A stretch of 64,000 nt of DNA. Origin: Lachnospiraceae bacterium (GTDB taxonomy: Bacteria; Bacillota; Clostridia; Lachnospirales; Lachnospiraceae). Where the stretch lies: positions 1 to 64,000 of the forward strand of contig SVFK01000007.1 of NCBI GenBank assembly GCA_015056915.1, read 5' to 3'. The position numbers and the translations under genes were made by a program. Below, piece by piece: positions 25,600 to 34,231 of this stretch. Each line of letters starts with the position of its first letter. Positions within the stretch are counted from its first letter, which is position 1. The notes below the pieces were generated by a model that saw only the letters and a program-made list of their open reading frames with translations, had not been told where the DNA came from and made no database searches.

Positions 25600-26937
25600 T
25601 TATGGCTTGCATACAATGGCTTCCGCTACCTGGCGTTCACGAATCTGTGTCACCTTAATGATAAGACCGGAGACTTCCAGCTCCACGCTGGTGCCATCCT
25701 CCGGGAAAGTGCCCAGTGCCCCGAAAATCAAACCGTTAAAGGTATCATATTGGTCATAGGGTAGGGAGAGGTTCATGATTTCCGATGCCTCCTCTAAAGA
25801 GGCGCTACCGTGAACCCGCCAGGTGGCGGAATCAATTTGTTCTATTGTAGTTGTCGGAGCGGCGGCTTCATTGTCACCCAAATCACCTACCAGCTGCTGC
25901 ACCAGATCATTCATCGTAACGATTCCGCTCATGCCCAGATATTCGTCCAGTACCACAGCAAGATTGTTGCGAGTTTGCTTCATGTTGCGGAACAGTACAT
26001 CTGCCTTTACGCTTTCGGGCACAAAGTAGGCGGGCGAGACGGCATGTGCCATTACATTTTCCCGATATCGGTTATCCAGACGAAAATAATCCTTGGCGTT
26101 AAGGATACCTACGATGTTGTCGGGAGAATCATTACATATGGGATACAGGGTATGCCGACTGTTATGTATGGTTTGCTCCCAAGCCGCCATATCCTCCTCC
26201 ATCCATAGTAGAGCAACCTCTGTCCGGTGGGTAGCAATTTCCCCGGCAGTTATATCATCAAATTCAAAAACGTTCTGAATAAATTCTTTTTCTTCGTGAT
26301 CAATAACACCCTTTTCGCTTCCTACATCCACCATCATGCGGATTTCTTCTTCACTGACCTCTTCCTCCTCAGCATTGGGATCAATGCCTATCAGGCGAAG
26401 CACACCATTGGTGGAGACTGTCAGGAACCAGACAATGGGAGAAAAGAGCTTTGCAATGGCACTGATAAGGTTAGAAATGCCAAGTGCCAGTGATTCTGCC
26501 TTGCGCATGGCCACTCTTTTCGGTACCAGTTCACCAAATATCAGCGTGACATAGGACAAAACAAGTGTGATAAATACCACGGACAGGGTATCCAGTGTTT
26601 TGACAGGTATGGGAACGCCAAGCTTTACCAGCTGGTTGACCAGACCGTCCGAGAAATTGTCGGCGGCAAAGGCACTGCCCAGAAAACCGGACAAGGTAAT
26701 GGCTACCTGAATAGTTGCAAGAAAACGAGCAGGCTGATTCGTTAACTTCGCAAGGCGCACAGCGCGTTTGTCTCCGTCAGCTGCCAATTTTGCAAGTTTG
26801 CTGTCATTCATGGAAATAACCGCGATCTCTGCGCAGGCAAAGACTGCATTTAAGGCAATGAGCAGCACCTGCAACAGCAGCATAAAAACATAATTGGTGG
26901 GAGGTTCATCTCCGGTGTTACTGTCTCCGTCGTCCAT
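25600..26937 (-). CDS. HlyC/CorC (CNNM) family membrane protein with CBS pair
   Basis: I chose ATG 26937 (GAAAGGA upstream, complement of 26951-26957). A TTG 69 bases earlier is possible. The order of domains is CNNM/DUF21 (about 15-190, four membrane helices, with ALNAVFACAEIAVISMNDSKL and LIFGELVPKRVAMRKAE), two CBS domains (about 210-340), and the CorC/HlyC transporter-associated domain (about 355-440). Members are linked to Mg2+ or other cation efflux and homeostasis (for example MpfA in Staphylococcus). The old haemolysin name is not supported functionally. It is convergent with the GH51 gene, 20 bases between stops. Confidence 0.9.
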   Translation of the reverse strand: MDDGDSNTGDEPPTNYVFMLLLQVLLIALNAVFACAEIAVISMNDSKLAKLAADGDKRAVRLAKLTNQPARFLATIQVAITLSGFLGSAFAADNFSDGLVNQLVKLGVPIPVKTLDTLSVVFITLVLSYVTLIFGELVPKRVAMRKAESLALGISNLISAIAKLFSPIVWFLTVSTNGVLRLIGIDPNAEEEEVSEEEIRMMVDVGSEKGVIDHEEKEFIQNVFEFDDITAGEIATHRTEVALLWMEEDMAAWEQTIHNSRHTLYPICNDSPDNIVGILNAKDYFRLDNRYRENVMAHAVSPAYFVPESVKADVLFRNMKQTRNNLAVVLDEYLGMSGIVTMNDLVQQLVGDLGDNEAAAPTTTIEQIDSATWRVHGSASLEEASEIMNLSLPYDQYDTFNGLIFGALGTFPEDGTSVELEVSGLIIKVTQIRERQVAEAIVCKP

Positions 26938-27212
26938 AGATTTGAATGTTTCCTTTCTTAAAACAATGGTGTTTGGTTGTCTGTAGCTTGAATGGTTATT
27001 ATCCAATCAATATTGCTATTTTATGTAAAAGGCAAAGTACTCGTCAATTATGCAGGCTATTTCTTGACGCTTTCTTTATATAAAGGTAAAAAGTGTTTTT
27101 TTCTGCATATAAATATAATAGGAAGACTTTGAAAATGGTACTTGATTATTATTTATGAGAGATGCTCAAAAAGAATGATTACTTATTGCAATAAAAGAAT
27201 TTCTTGATATAC

Positions 27213-27239
27213 TTGACATTGTAGAAACAATTCTAATTT
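27213..27239 (+). promoter_or_regulatory. Candidate promoter for the GH43 lipoprotein gene
   Basis: TTGACA at 27213-27218 is followed by TAATTT at 27234-27239, a short 15-base spacer, so the match is only fair. The surrounding 344-base gap (26938-27281) is AT-rich, must also hold the promoter of the divergent HlyC/CorC gene, and shows no other gene. Confidence 0.35.
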
Positions 27240-27281
27240 ACTTAGAGTTGATTAGTGTAATGTAAACGAGGAGGATTTGTA

Positions 27282-28799
27282 ATGAAACTAAGAAAATTAG
27301 CAAGTATTGTGTTAGTGGGGGCAATGACCCTTATGCTTGCGGGATGTGGTGAGACGGAAACAGGAGTGTCTGTGGAAGAAATCAATGTGGGTAATCAGGC
27401 AATGAAGGTGTCTGTTCATGACCCTTCCATTGTGAAGGCGGACGGAAAATATTATATTTTCGGTTCTCATATGGCAGCAGCCGTATCTGAGGATTTGACA
27501 AGCTTTAAGTCCTTTGCCAATGGCGTTACCCCGGGTAATAAGCTTTTTGACAATCTGCTTAACGGCGAAAAGGAGGCATTTGCTTTTACCGGTCAGCATG
27601 TAGACGGCTATTATGCAGTATGGGCTCCTGATGTGATATACAATCCTAATTTGGAGAAATGGGTAATGTATTTCTCTACCAGTCATGATTATCGTACGTC
27701 CAATATCTGTATGGCTACGGCAGATACCATAGAGGGACCCTATAGCTATCAGGAAACGCTGCTTTATTCCGGTATTACACGTATGAATGTGGAAAACACC
27801 AATTTCTATGAGATATTAGGCGAGGATGCCGATGTATCAGAGTATGTGAATGGCAGCGATTATAATAATCTGGTGTATCCCAACTGTATCGACCCTACCA
27901 TTGTCTATGATGAGGATGGCAGAATGTGGATGGTATACGGTTCCTGGTCAGGAGGTATGTGGCTGTTAGAGCTGGATCAGAATACCGGATTGCCGATTCA
28001 TCCTGAGGCAGATGAGGAGAAGCATGTGGATGCTTACTATGGCCAATATTTGATGGGTGGTTTACATAATTCATGTGAAGGCCCTTACCTCATCTACGAT
28101 AAAGAGAGCGGCTATTACTATTTATTTGTATCCTACGGCGGACTTACCAGAACCGGCGGTTATCAGATCAGACAGTATCGTGCCGAAAATATAACCGGTC
28201 CCTATGTGGACACCACCAATGAGACCTTCGGCTTTGTGGCAAACCATGAAAAATACGGCTTAAAGGTTATGGGTAATTATGACCTGCCCAGCTTGAAAAC
28301 AGCATATATGGCACCGGGACATTGCTCTGTATTACAGGAGGATGACGGCAGACTTTATCTGGTATATCATACGCGCTTTGACAGCGGTTCCGAATATCAT
28401 GAGCCCCGCGTTCATCAGCTGTTTAGAAATGAAGAAGGTTGGCTGGTAGCAGCTCCCTTTGCCACAATGGGTGAGACCTTATCCGAGACCGGCTATGCTA
28501 ATGAAAAGGCTGTTAGCGGTGTATATCACTTTGTAAATCACGGAACAGACATTTCTGCTGATATTCACTCCACCACAGAATGGGAGCTTAAGAGCAACGG
28601 CAAGATCGAGGGAGCAGACGGAACCACAGGAAGCTATAAAGTGACTGCCAACACCAATTATATTACCATCACATTAGGCGAAGTGGTATATAAGGGCGTT
28701 ATCGTTGAGATGCAGGACGAGGCCGGCAATGCTGTCAGATGCATTACTGCTGCAGGAAATAACAACGAAAGCATATGGGGAGTATTTTATCAACAGTAA
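27282..28799 (+). CDS. GH43 lipoprotein, arabinanase-like
   Basis: A lipoprotein signal is clear (MKLRKLASIV, hydrophobic core, LAGC with Cys22). The five-bladed propeller has the three GH43 acids: Asp47 in HDPSIV (base), Asp204 in CIDPTIV (pKa modulator) and Glu266 in CEGPYLI (acid). Extra segments and a C-terminal beta domain (about 425-505, WELKSNGKIEGADGTTGSY) match the endo-1,5-alpha-L-arabinanase branch with a GH43 C2-type domain. It would be displayed on the outer face of the membrane and cut arabinan to oligosaccharides for the ABC system encoded next. SD GAGGAGG is at 27267-27274. Confidence 0.88.
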   Translation: MKLRKLASIVLVGAMTLMLAGCGETETGVSVEEINVGNQAMKVSVHDPSIVKADGKYYIFGSHMAAAVSEDLTSFKSFANGVTPGNKLFDNLLNGEKEAFAFTGQHVDGYYAVWAPDVIYNPNLEKWVMYFSTSHDYRTSNICMATADTIEGPYSYQETLLYSGITRMNVENTNFYEILGEDADVSEYVNGSDYNNLVYPNCIDPTIVYDEDGRMWMVYGSWSGGMWLLELDQNTGLPIHPEADEEKHVDAYYGQYLMGGLHNSCEGPYLIYDKESGYYYLFVSYGGLTRTGGYQIRQYRAENITGPYVDTTNETFGFVANHEKYGLKVMGNYDLPSLKTAYMAPGHCSVLQEDDGRLYLVYHTRFDSGSEYHEPRVHQLFRNEEGWLVAAPFATMGETLSETGYANEKAVSGVYHFVNHGTDISADIHSTTEWELKSNGKIEGADGTTGSYKVTANTNYITITLGEVVYKGVIVEMQDEAGNAVRCITAAGNNNESIWGVFYQQ

Positions 28800-28879
28800 A
28801 AGTTTACAAATTTTTACGCGATATTTTAGTAATTATAGAGAATGATTAGATTATTTTAGAAAAATTTAAAACGAATCAT

Positions 28880-28908
28880 TGACATAGTAATTGGGTCAGT
28901 ATACAATA
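28880..28908 (+). promoter_or_regulatory. Sigma-A promoter of the sugar ABC operon
   Basis: TTGACA (28880-28885), 17 bases, TACAAT (28903-28908). This near-consensus promoter gives a leader of about 145 bases before the solute-binding protein gene. Confidence 0.8.
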
Positions 28909-28954
28909 AGTCTAACAAAAGGGAAATAAATACAGATTTTAGTATCCAACTTGT

Positions 28955-28985
28955 ACAAAAACTTTGCTGGCCAGAAAGTTTTTGT
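28955..28985 (+). promoter_or_regulatory. Palindrome in the ABC operon leader
   Basis: ACAAAAACTTT (28955-28965) is the reverse complement of AAAGTTTTTGT (28975-28985), with CTGGCCAG in the middle, giving a nearly perfect 31-base palindrome about 50 bases downstream of the expected transcription start. It could be an operator for a sugar-responsive repressor or an RNA hairpin acting as attenuator, since U-rich sequence lies in the second arm. No regulator gene is adjacent. Confidence 0.5.
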
Positions 28986-29058
28986 ATGAGTTATCTATAC
29001 GAAAATCTAATTATTTTACTTTTTGAGAAAGTCTTTTTCCAAATTAAAGGAGGTTAAT

Positions 29059-30546
29059 ATGAAAAAGAAAGTATTAAGTTTATTACTTACCACCGTTATG
29101 GCAATTAGCATGTTAGCTGGTTGTGGTGGCGAAGAAGCAGCTGTTGAAGATTCTGCAGCAGTTGAAGAAGGCTCTTCTGAAGTAGTTGGTGCATCCATCG
29201 AAGTTCAGGAAGAAGCTCTTGCAGACGTTTCTGTTGAAGCAGATTACTCTGACGCTGATTTAACTGTTTTCATCTTTGCTCAGGAGCATGAGAAAACTGT
29301 ATACCAGTCTCTGATCGACAAGTTCACAGAGTCTACTGGTGCAACTGTTACCTTTGAAGTTACCACTTCTGACGAGTATGGCCAGAAGCTTCTTGCTTAC
29401 AAGTCTGCTGATGACATGCCTGACATCTTCTATGTTGGACCTGAAGCAGTAGCAAGCAACGTTGACGATGGTTATCTGTTACCTTTGGATGATTATCTTG
29501 ATGCAGAAACTGTTAACAATCTCTGGGGTGCTGTAGGAAGCGCTTATAGATATGACGGTGTTACCGCTGGTACCGGTGAAGGTTCTCTTTACTGCTTACC
29601 TAAGGATTTCTCCACCTTCGCATTTGCTTACAACAAGGATCTCTTTGATGAAGCAGATCTTCCTTATCCTGATCCTGCAAATCCTTATACTTGGGATGAG
29701 TTCTTAGAGGTATGTAAGCAGCTGACCAAGGATACCGATGGTGATGGCGAAGTTGATCAGTGGGGTACCGCTAATGCACTTCAGTGGGCATTCGATGCAT
29801 TCGTTTACACCAACGGCGCTCACTTCTTAAATGAAGATTACACCAAGGTTGTTATCGATGGTCAGGAAGAGTTCATCGAGGCATTCCAGTACTTTGCAGA
29901 CTTAACCTGCAAGCATGGCGTAACTCCTACCGTTGAGCAGGATACCGCTCTTGGCGGATACCAGAGATGGTTAGACGGCCAGATTGGTTTCTATGCATGT
30001 GGTACTTGGGACGTAGGTGCTTTCATGAATAAGGATACCTTCCCTTATGAGTGGGGTATCTGCGGATGGCCTACCGGTAAGACTGGCGTTTCTATGACAC
30101 GTAACGGTTCTGTAGGTTTCGCAGTATCTGCTGATACTGAGTATCCTGAAGCAGCAGCTGATTTGATCGCTCTGTTCTCTACCGACCTTGAGGGTCAGAG
30201 AGTACTTTCCGGCGAGACCACTGGTGTATCTTTACAGATTCCTAACATCATGGACTACGCTAAGGGCGACTACAAGGCTAAGGTAGAAGATGGTTCTATC
30301 CCTTACGGCGAGAACATCGACGTTATCTACAACTACTTCGAGGGAACCGACAAGTATGAAGGTATCTTCGTTGAGACTACTTATACATATAATGCTGACT
30401 GGTGGACCGCATTCTTACAGGGTGGTTACGAGTACGTATTAAATGGTGAGAAGACAGCAGCTGAGTACTGTGCAGAAGTACAGCCCGCAATGCAGGCAGC
30501 ACTGGACGCAGCTAACGAATTAAAGGCTCAGGCTGCAGCTAACTAA
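29059..30546 (+). CDS. Extracellular solute-binding lipoprotein, CUT1 sugar ABC transporter
   Basis: I chose ATG 29059, with AAGGAGGT at 29047-29054. The signal ends at LAGC (Cys21), followed by an acidic Ala/Glu/Ser linker (about 22-65) that spaces the domain from the membrane. The rest is a family 1 extracellular binding protein (DADLTVFIF-type start, FTESTGATVTFEVTTSDEY, GYLLPLDDYL, GQIGFYACGTWDVGAF). Codon choice shifts strongly to tac, ttc, aac and gct compared with neighbours, as expected for a highly expressed binding protein. Context (GH43, GH51) points to arabino-oligosaccharides as ligand. Confidence 0.93.
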   Translation: MKKKVLSLLLTTVMAISMLAGCGGEEAAVEDSAAVEEGSSEVVGASIEVQEEALADVSVEADYSDADLTVFIFAQEHEKTVYQSLIDKFTESTGATVTFEVTTSDEYGQKLLAYKSADDMPDIFYVGPEAVASNVDDGYLLPLDDYLDAETVNNLWGAVGSAYRYDGVTAGTGEGSLYCLPKDFSTFAFAYNKDLFDEADLPYPDPANPYTWDEFLEVCKQLTKDTDGDGEVDQWGTANALQWAFDAFVYTNGAHFLNEDYTKVVIDGQEEFIEAFQYFADLTCKHGVTPTVEQDTALGGYQRWLDGQIGFYACGTWDVGAFMNKDTFPYEWGICGWPTGKTGVSMTRNGSVGFAVSADTEYPEAAADLIALFSTDLEGQRVLSGETTGVSLQIPNIMDYAKGDYKAKVEDGSIPYGENIDVIYNYFEGTDKYEGIFVETTYTYNADWWTAFLQGGYEYVLNGEKTAAEYCAEVQPAMQAALDAANELKAQAAAN

Positions 30547-30576
30547 ACCATAAAGGTTACTGAGTAAATTAGTAAA

Positions 30577-30606
30577 TACCCTGCGGCAGGTAACTGCTGC
30601 AGGGTA
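30577..30606 (+). terminator. Hairpin after the binding protein gene
   Basis: TACCCTGC-GCAG (from 30577) pairs with CTGC-GCAGGGTA (to 30606). Only AATTTAT follows, so it is probably a partial terminator or mRNA stabiliser that keeps binding-protein mRNA above permease mRNA. Confidence 0.6.
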
Positions 30607-30710
30607 ATTTATACAGTAAGCATATTTAATATACAAGAGATATACATTAGAAATATTAAGATGACCTATGTGTATTAAGAGGCGGAATTAGTTAGAGAAA
30701 GGAAGATATT

Positions 30711-31643
30711 ATGGGTCGTAAGAATGGCAAAATTAAAGTAAAACTGTCAGCTATGGCAAAGAGAGAGGAAAGATGGGCGTTGCTGTTTGTAGCAGCTCCG
30801 GCAATCGGATTCCTGCTTTTCATGTTGTGGCCGATTATCTTTGCATTCCTTACAAGTTTGACAACATGGACTGGTGCTAAGGGCTTTGCAGGAATGTTAG
30901 ACCGCTTCTGTGGCTTTGATAACTATGTAAAGTTAATGACTGATACAAAATTCTGGAAGACGGTGCTCACAACCGTTATTTACTTGATTGGTATTCCTGT
31001 TGGTATGATTCTTGGTCTTACACTGGCAATGGGAATGAACAAAAAGATCCCCGGTGTGCGTGTGCTGCGTACCATGTATTACATACCGGTTATTTCTTCA
31101 CTGGTAGCTGTATCCATACTGTGGGCTTGGGTTTACAATTATGATTATGGTTTATTAAATGTGATTATTAAGACCTTAACAGGTATGCATGGACCCAACT
31201 GGTTAGGCGACGAGGTATTGATAAAGGTTTCCATGATAATCTTCATGGTGTGGAAAGGACTGGGTACCTCCATCATTCTGTACCTGGCAGGTCTTCAAAA
31301 TATACCGCGTAGCTATTATGAGGCCGCAATGGTTGACGGCGCAAACGGTTGGCAGCAGTTCAGAAATATTACACTGCCATTACTTTCCCCTGTTACCTTC
31401 TATATCGTAATCACCACATTAATCGGTGGTTTCCAGGTATTCGTAGAAGTACAGGTTATGGTGGCAAATGGTGGTATCGGCTACAGCGCAGCAACTATCG
31501 TATTCTATCTGTATGAGAAGGCATTTGAGAGTTATCAGTTAGGCTATGCAAGTGCTATTGCTATTATCCTTGCAATTATTATCTTTATCATTACCCTGAT
31601 AAACTTTAAGATGCAGGATAAATGGGTTAAGACAATTGACTAG
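30711..31643 (+). CDS. Sugar ABC transporter permease (MalF/AraP-type)
   Basis: A 310-residue inner membrane permease with six helices and the EAA motif facing the ATPase (YEAAMVDGANGWQQFRNITLPLLSP, about residues 204-228, quoted in part as EAAMVDGANGWQQFR). It belongs to CUT1 and pairs with the next gene. SD GAAAGGAAG is at 30698-30706. The 164-base gap from the binding protein contains a hairpin. Confidence 0.92.
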   Translation: MGRKNGKIKVKLSAMAKREERWALLFVAAPAIGFLLFMLWPIIFAFLTSLTTWTGAKGFAGMLDRFCGFDNYVKLMTDTKFWKTVLTTVIYLIGIPVGMILGLTLAMGMNKKIPGVRVLRTMYYIPVISSLVAVSILWAWVYNYDYGLLNVIIKTLTGMHGPNWLGDEVLIKVSMIIFMVWKGLGTSIILYLAGLQNIPRSYYEAAMVDGANGWQQFRNITLPLLSPVTFYIVITTLIGGFQVFVEVQVMVANGGIGYSAATIVFYLYEKAFESYQLGYASAIAIILAIIIFIITLINFKMQDKWVKTID

Positions 31644-31654
31644 GAGGTGATACT

Positions 31655-32527
31655 GTGGCTAAAGTAGATAAAGATAATGCGAATTCTGGAGTAGTATCCA
31701 AAAAAGAAAGAATAATTAATGCTTTGGTATTTATTGGTCTGTGCTTAGGTGCAGTTGTCATGGTATTCCCTTTGATTTATATGGTGGCGACATCTTTCAT
31801 GACCAAGAATCAGATATTATCCGGTCAGCTCAGTATTATTCCTGATCCCTGGGTAAACGGAAAATATGCTGAAGTATTAAATAAAGCTAACTTTATATCT
31901 GGTGTATTGAACACCATTAAGGTTGAGATCCCCGTTTTGCTCATCGGTGGATTTACTTCCTCACTGGCAGCGTTTGGCTTTGCCAAGATGCGCTTCCGTG
32001 CAAAAGGAGCTCTCTTCATGGGCTTGCTTGCAACGATTATGATTCCCTTTGCGGTTATCATGATTCCCCAGTATGTAATGTTTACCAAGCTGGGTTGGAC
32101 GGATAGTCTTTTACCGCTGATTGTTCCTGCTTGCTTCGGTAATGTCAGCATGATTTTCTTCTTAAGACAGAATCTGAGCAGTATTCCTAATGATTTGATG
32201 GATGCTGCAAAGCTGGACGGTTGTGGATATTTCAGAACCTTTGCACAGATTTTCTTCCCTCTGATGAAGGGTGCTGTAGGAACTCAGTTGACATTGTGGT
32301 TCATGGGTATCTGGAATGATTATCTTGCACCGGTTATCTTCCTTCGTAGTGAAGCAAACTGGACTCTGCAGGTAGTAATTCGTTCCTTTAACGCATATTA
32401 TGCTATTCAGAGTGATTATGCTTTGATTATGGCAGCATCCGTAATTGCAATGATTCCTACAATAACATTATTCTTCTGTTTCCAGAGAGTAATTATCGAA
32501 TCGGTTGCTATTAGTGGTATTAAATAA
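31655..32527 (+). CDS. Sugar ABC transporter permease (MalG/AraQ-type)
   Basis: GTG start at 31655, SD AGGAGGTGA at 31642-31650 overlapping the previous stop. The 290-residue product has six membrane helices and the EAA-loop motif DAAKLDGCGYFRTFAQIFFP. No ATPase gene lies in this operon. As in many Firmicutes, a shared MsmX-type ATPase encoded elsewhere would energise it (established for related systems, inference here). Confidence 0.92.
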   Translation: MAKVDKDNANSGVVSKKERIINALVFIGLCLGAVVMVFPLIYMVATSFMTKNQILSGQLSIIPDPWVNGKYAEVLNKANFISGVLNTIKVEIPVLLIGGFTSSLAAFGFAKMRFRAKGALFMGLLATIMIPFAVIMIPQYVMFTKLGWTDSLLPLIVPACFGNVSMIFFLRQNLSSIPNDLMDAAKLDGCGYFRTFAQIFFPLMKGAVGTQLTLWFMGIWNDYLAPVIFLRSEANWTLQVVIRSFNAYYAIQSDYALIMAASVIAMIPTITLFFCFQRVIIESVAISGIK

Positions 32528-32544
32528 AGTATTGTAGGTTTTGG

Positions 32545-32569
32545 GCGGAAGCCGCACCGCGGCTTCCGC
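32545..32569. repeat. GC-rich hairpin between permease and YesL genes
   Basis: GCGGAAGCCGC (32545-32555) and GCGGCTTCCGC (32559-32569) pair perfectly around ACC. No U-tract follows and the ribosome site of the next gene (ACGGAGAG) comes right after, so it may be an RNA stability or processing element rather than a terminator. Confidence 0.7.
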
Positions 32570-32586
32570 AGAACGGAGAGAAGTTT

Positions 32587-33213
32587 ATGTCCGATTCACC
32601 TGTAATGGCATTTTTTAACAAATTAGCCGATTTGATTTTACTGAACATTATATTTATTATATGCTGTATTCCCATTGTCACGATAGGTGCAGCAGTTACA
32701 GCCATGTATTATGTCTGCATTATATCTATCAGACAAGGTGACGGATATGTAGTGAAGCGCTTTTTTGAGAGCTTCAAGCGCAACTTCAAGCAGGCAACGT
32801 TAATATGGGTGCCCATGCTTATAATTGCTATCATTATGGGATTTGACTTATTTTTCTGGTATCAGATGGGTACCGGTTTTTCCAAAATTATGTTTGTTCT
32901 CAGTATGATAGTTGAATTCATGTTAGTGACTATAAGCTTGTACATATTCCCGGTACTTGCCAAATTGGAGGGTAATATACGAACCACTATCAAGAATGCG
33001 GCTGCATTTTCTATAGGGTATTTTCAGTATACGGTTATTTTGATTTTGTTTACAGGAGGATTTCTATATGCGAATTATGTTTCTTTGGTAATGAATGCAA
33101 TCACTTCCTTTATTGGTTTTGCGTTGCTGGCATATATGAAATCATTCTTTATTTATAAGGTGATGATGAATCACATTGATGAAAGGTACGATGATTTTAC
33201 AAAGGATGAATAA
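32587..33213 (+). CDS. YesL family (DUF624) membrane protein
   Basis: A 208-residue integral membrane protein with five predicted helices. The family opening is recognisable: FFNKLADLILLNIIFIICCIPIVTIGAAVTA (in part NIIFIICCIPIVTIGAA). YesL proteins accompany sugar ABC transporters and glycosidases in Bacillus and Lachnospiraceae, with unknown role. Here it sits between the permeases and a GH43 gene in the arabinan locus. Confidence 0.85.
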   Translation: MSDSPVMAFFNKLADLILLNIIFIICCIPIVTIGAAVTAMYYVCIISIRQGDGYVVKRFFESFKRNFKQATLIWVPMLIIAIIMGFDLFFWYQMGTGFSKIMFVLSMIVEFMLVTISLYIFPVLAKLEGNIRTTIKNAAAFSIGYFQYTVILILFTGGFLYANYVSLVMNAITSFIGFALLAYMKSFFIYKVMMNHIDERYDDFTKDE

Positions 33214-33254
33214 TTCGTATCTATCAAAATTTTAGGCGAGGGAGGCTAAGGAAA

Positions 33255-34211
33255 TTGGAACAGAATAAGAACGCATTAAAGTACAACGAGGTATGGATAG
33301 CTCAGAGAGCAGATCCATATGTATATCGCCATTCAGACGGAAAATATTATTTTACAGCTAGTCTTCCGGAATATGATGGTATTGCTTTGAGATGTGCCGA
33401 TTCTCTGGAGAGTCTTCCGTCAGCTGAAGAGAAAATGGTTTGGAGAAAGCACGAAAGTGGTCCCATGAGCTTTCATATTTGGGCTCCTGAGTTACATTAT
33501 TTGTTTGGCAAATGGTATATTTATTTTGCCGCAGGAGAGAGGGATGATGTTTGGAAAATCAGACCTTATGTACTGGAGTGTCAGGGAGATGACCCGATGC
33601 AGGGCGAATGGATAGAAAAAGGTATGATGCAGTGTGCAGACGAAGATGAGTTTTCCTTCCGTGCATTTTCTTTAGACGCTACTATTTTTGAAAATAAGGG
33701 TAAATATTATTATATATGGGCTGAAAAAGTAGGTGTAGGCAGACAAATTTCCAATCTTTATATTGGTGAGATGGAAGCTGCCAACAAGCTGAAGACTGTA
33801 CAAGTGCTTTTGTGTACACCTGATTATGATTGGGAGCGCAAAGGCTTTTGGGTAAATGAAGGACCTGCTGTTATTAAGAGAAACGGCAAGATTTTTGTAA
33901 CTTACTCGGCAAGTGATACAGGTATAAACTATTGTATGGGAATGCTTACCGCTGATGAAGATGCAGACCTTTTGGATCCTAAGATGTGGTCGAAAAAGCG
34001 TTATCCTGTACTGTGTTCCGATGAGGACTTAGGAATATACGGTCCCGGTCATAATTCCTTTACAAAGGATAATGACGGAAACGATATTCTGGTGTTCCAT
34101 GCGAGAACGGAGCGTGAGATAGTGGGTAACCCGCTATATAATCCGAACCGACATGCGATGCTCATGAAGTTCGATTGGAATGACGAAGGAGAACCTGTAT
34201 TTCATTTTTAA
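33255..34211 (+). CDS. GH43 glycosidase, exo-arabinanase-like (GH43_26-type)
   Basis: TTG start at 33255 behind GGGAGG. The 318-residue protein has no signal peptide and so is cytoplasmic. The GH43 acids are Asp20 in QRADPYVYRH, Asp141 in SLDATIF and Glu202 in NEGPAVI. The opening ADPYVYRHSDGKYYFTASLP and the single-propeller length resemble subfamily 26, whose known members remove arabinose from the ends of alpha-1,5-arabinan or from arabinoxylan. Together with the cytoplasmic GH51 it would finish degradation of imported oligosaccharides. Confidence 0.85.
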   Translation: MEQNKNALKYNEVWIAQRADPYVYRHSDGKYYFTASLPEYDGIALRCADSLESLPSAEEKMVWRKHESGPMSFHIWAPELHYLFGKWYIYFAAGERDDVWKIRPYVLECQGDDPMQGEWIEKGMMQCADEDEFSFRAFSLDATIFENKGKYYYIWAEKVGVGRQISNLYIGEMEAANKLKTVQVLLCTPDYDWERKGFWVNEGPAVIKRNGKIFVTYSASDTGINYCMGMLTADEDADLLDPKMWSKKRYPVLCSDEDLGIYGPGHNSFTKDNDGNDILVFHARTEREIVGNPLYNPNRHAMLMKFDWNDEGEPVFHF

Positions 34212-34231
34212 ACTTGTAGAAGGAGGTACCA

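Noticed and set aside
25600..26937. Haemolysin-type name for the CNNM/CBS protein
   Set aside because: Domain order is that of cation transport CNNM proteins; toxin function is not supported.
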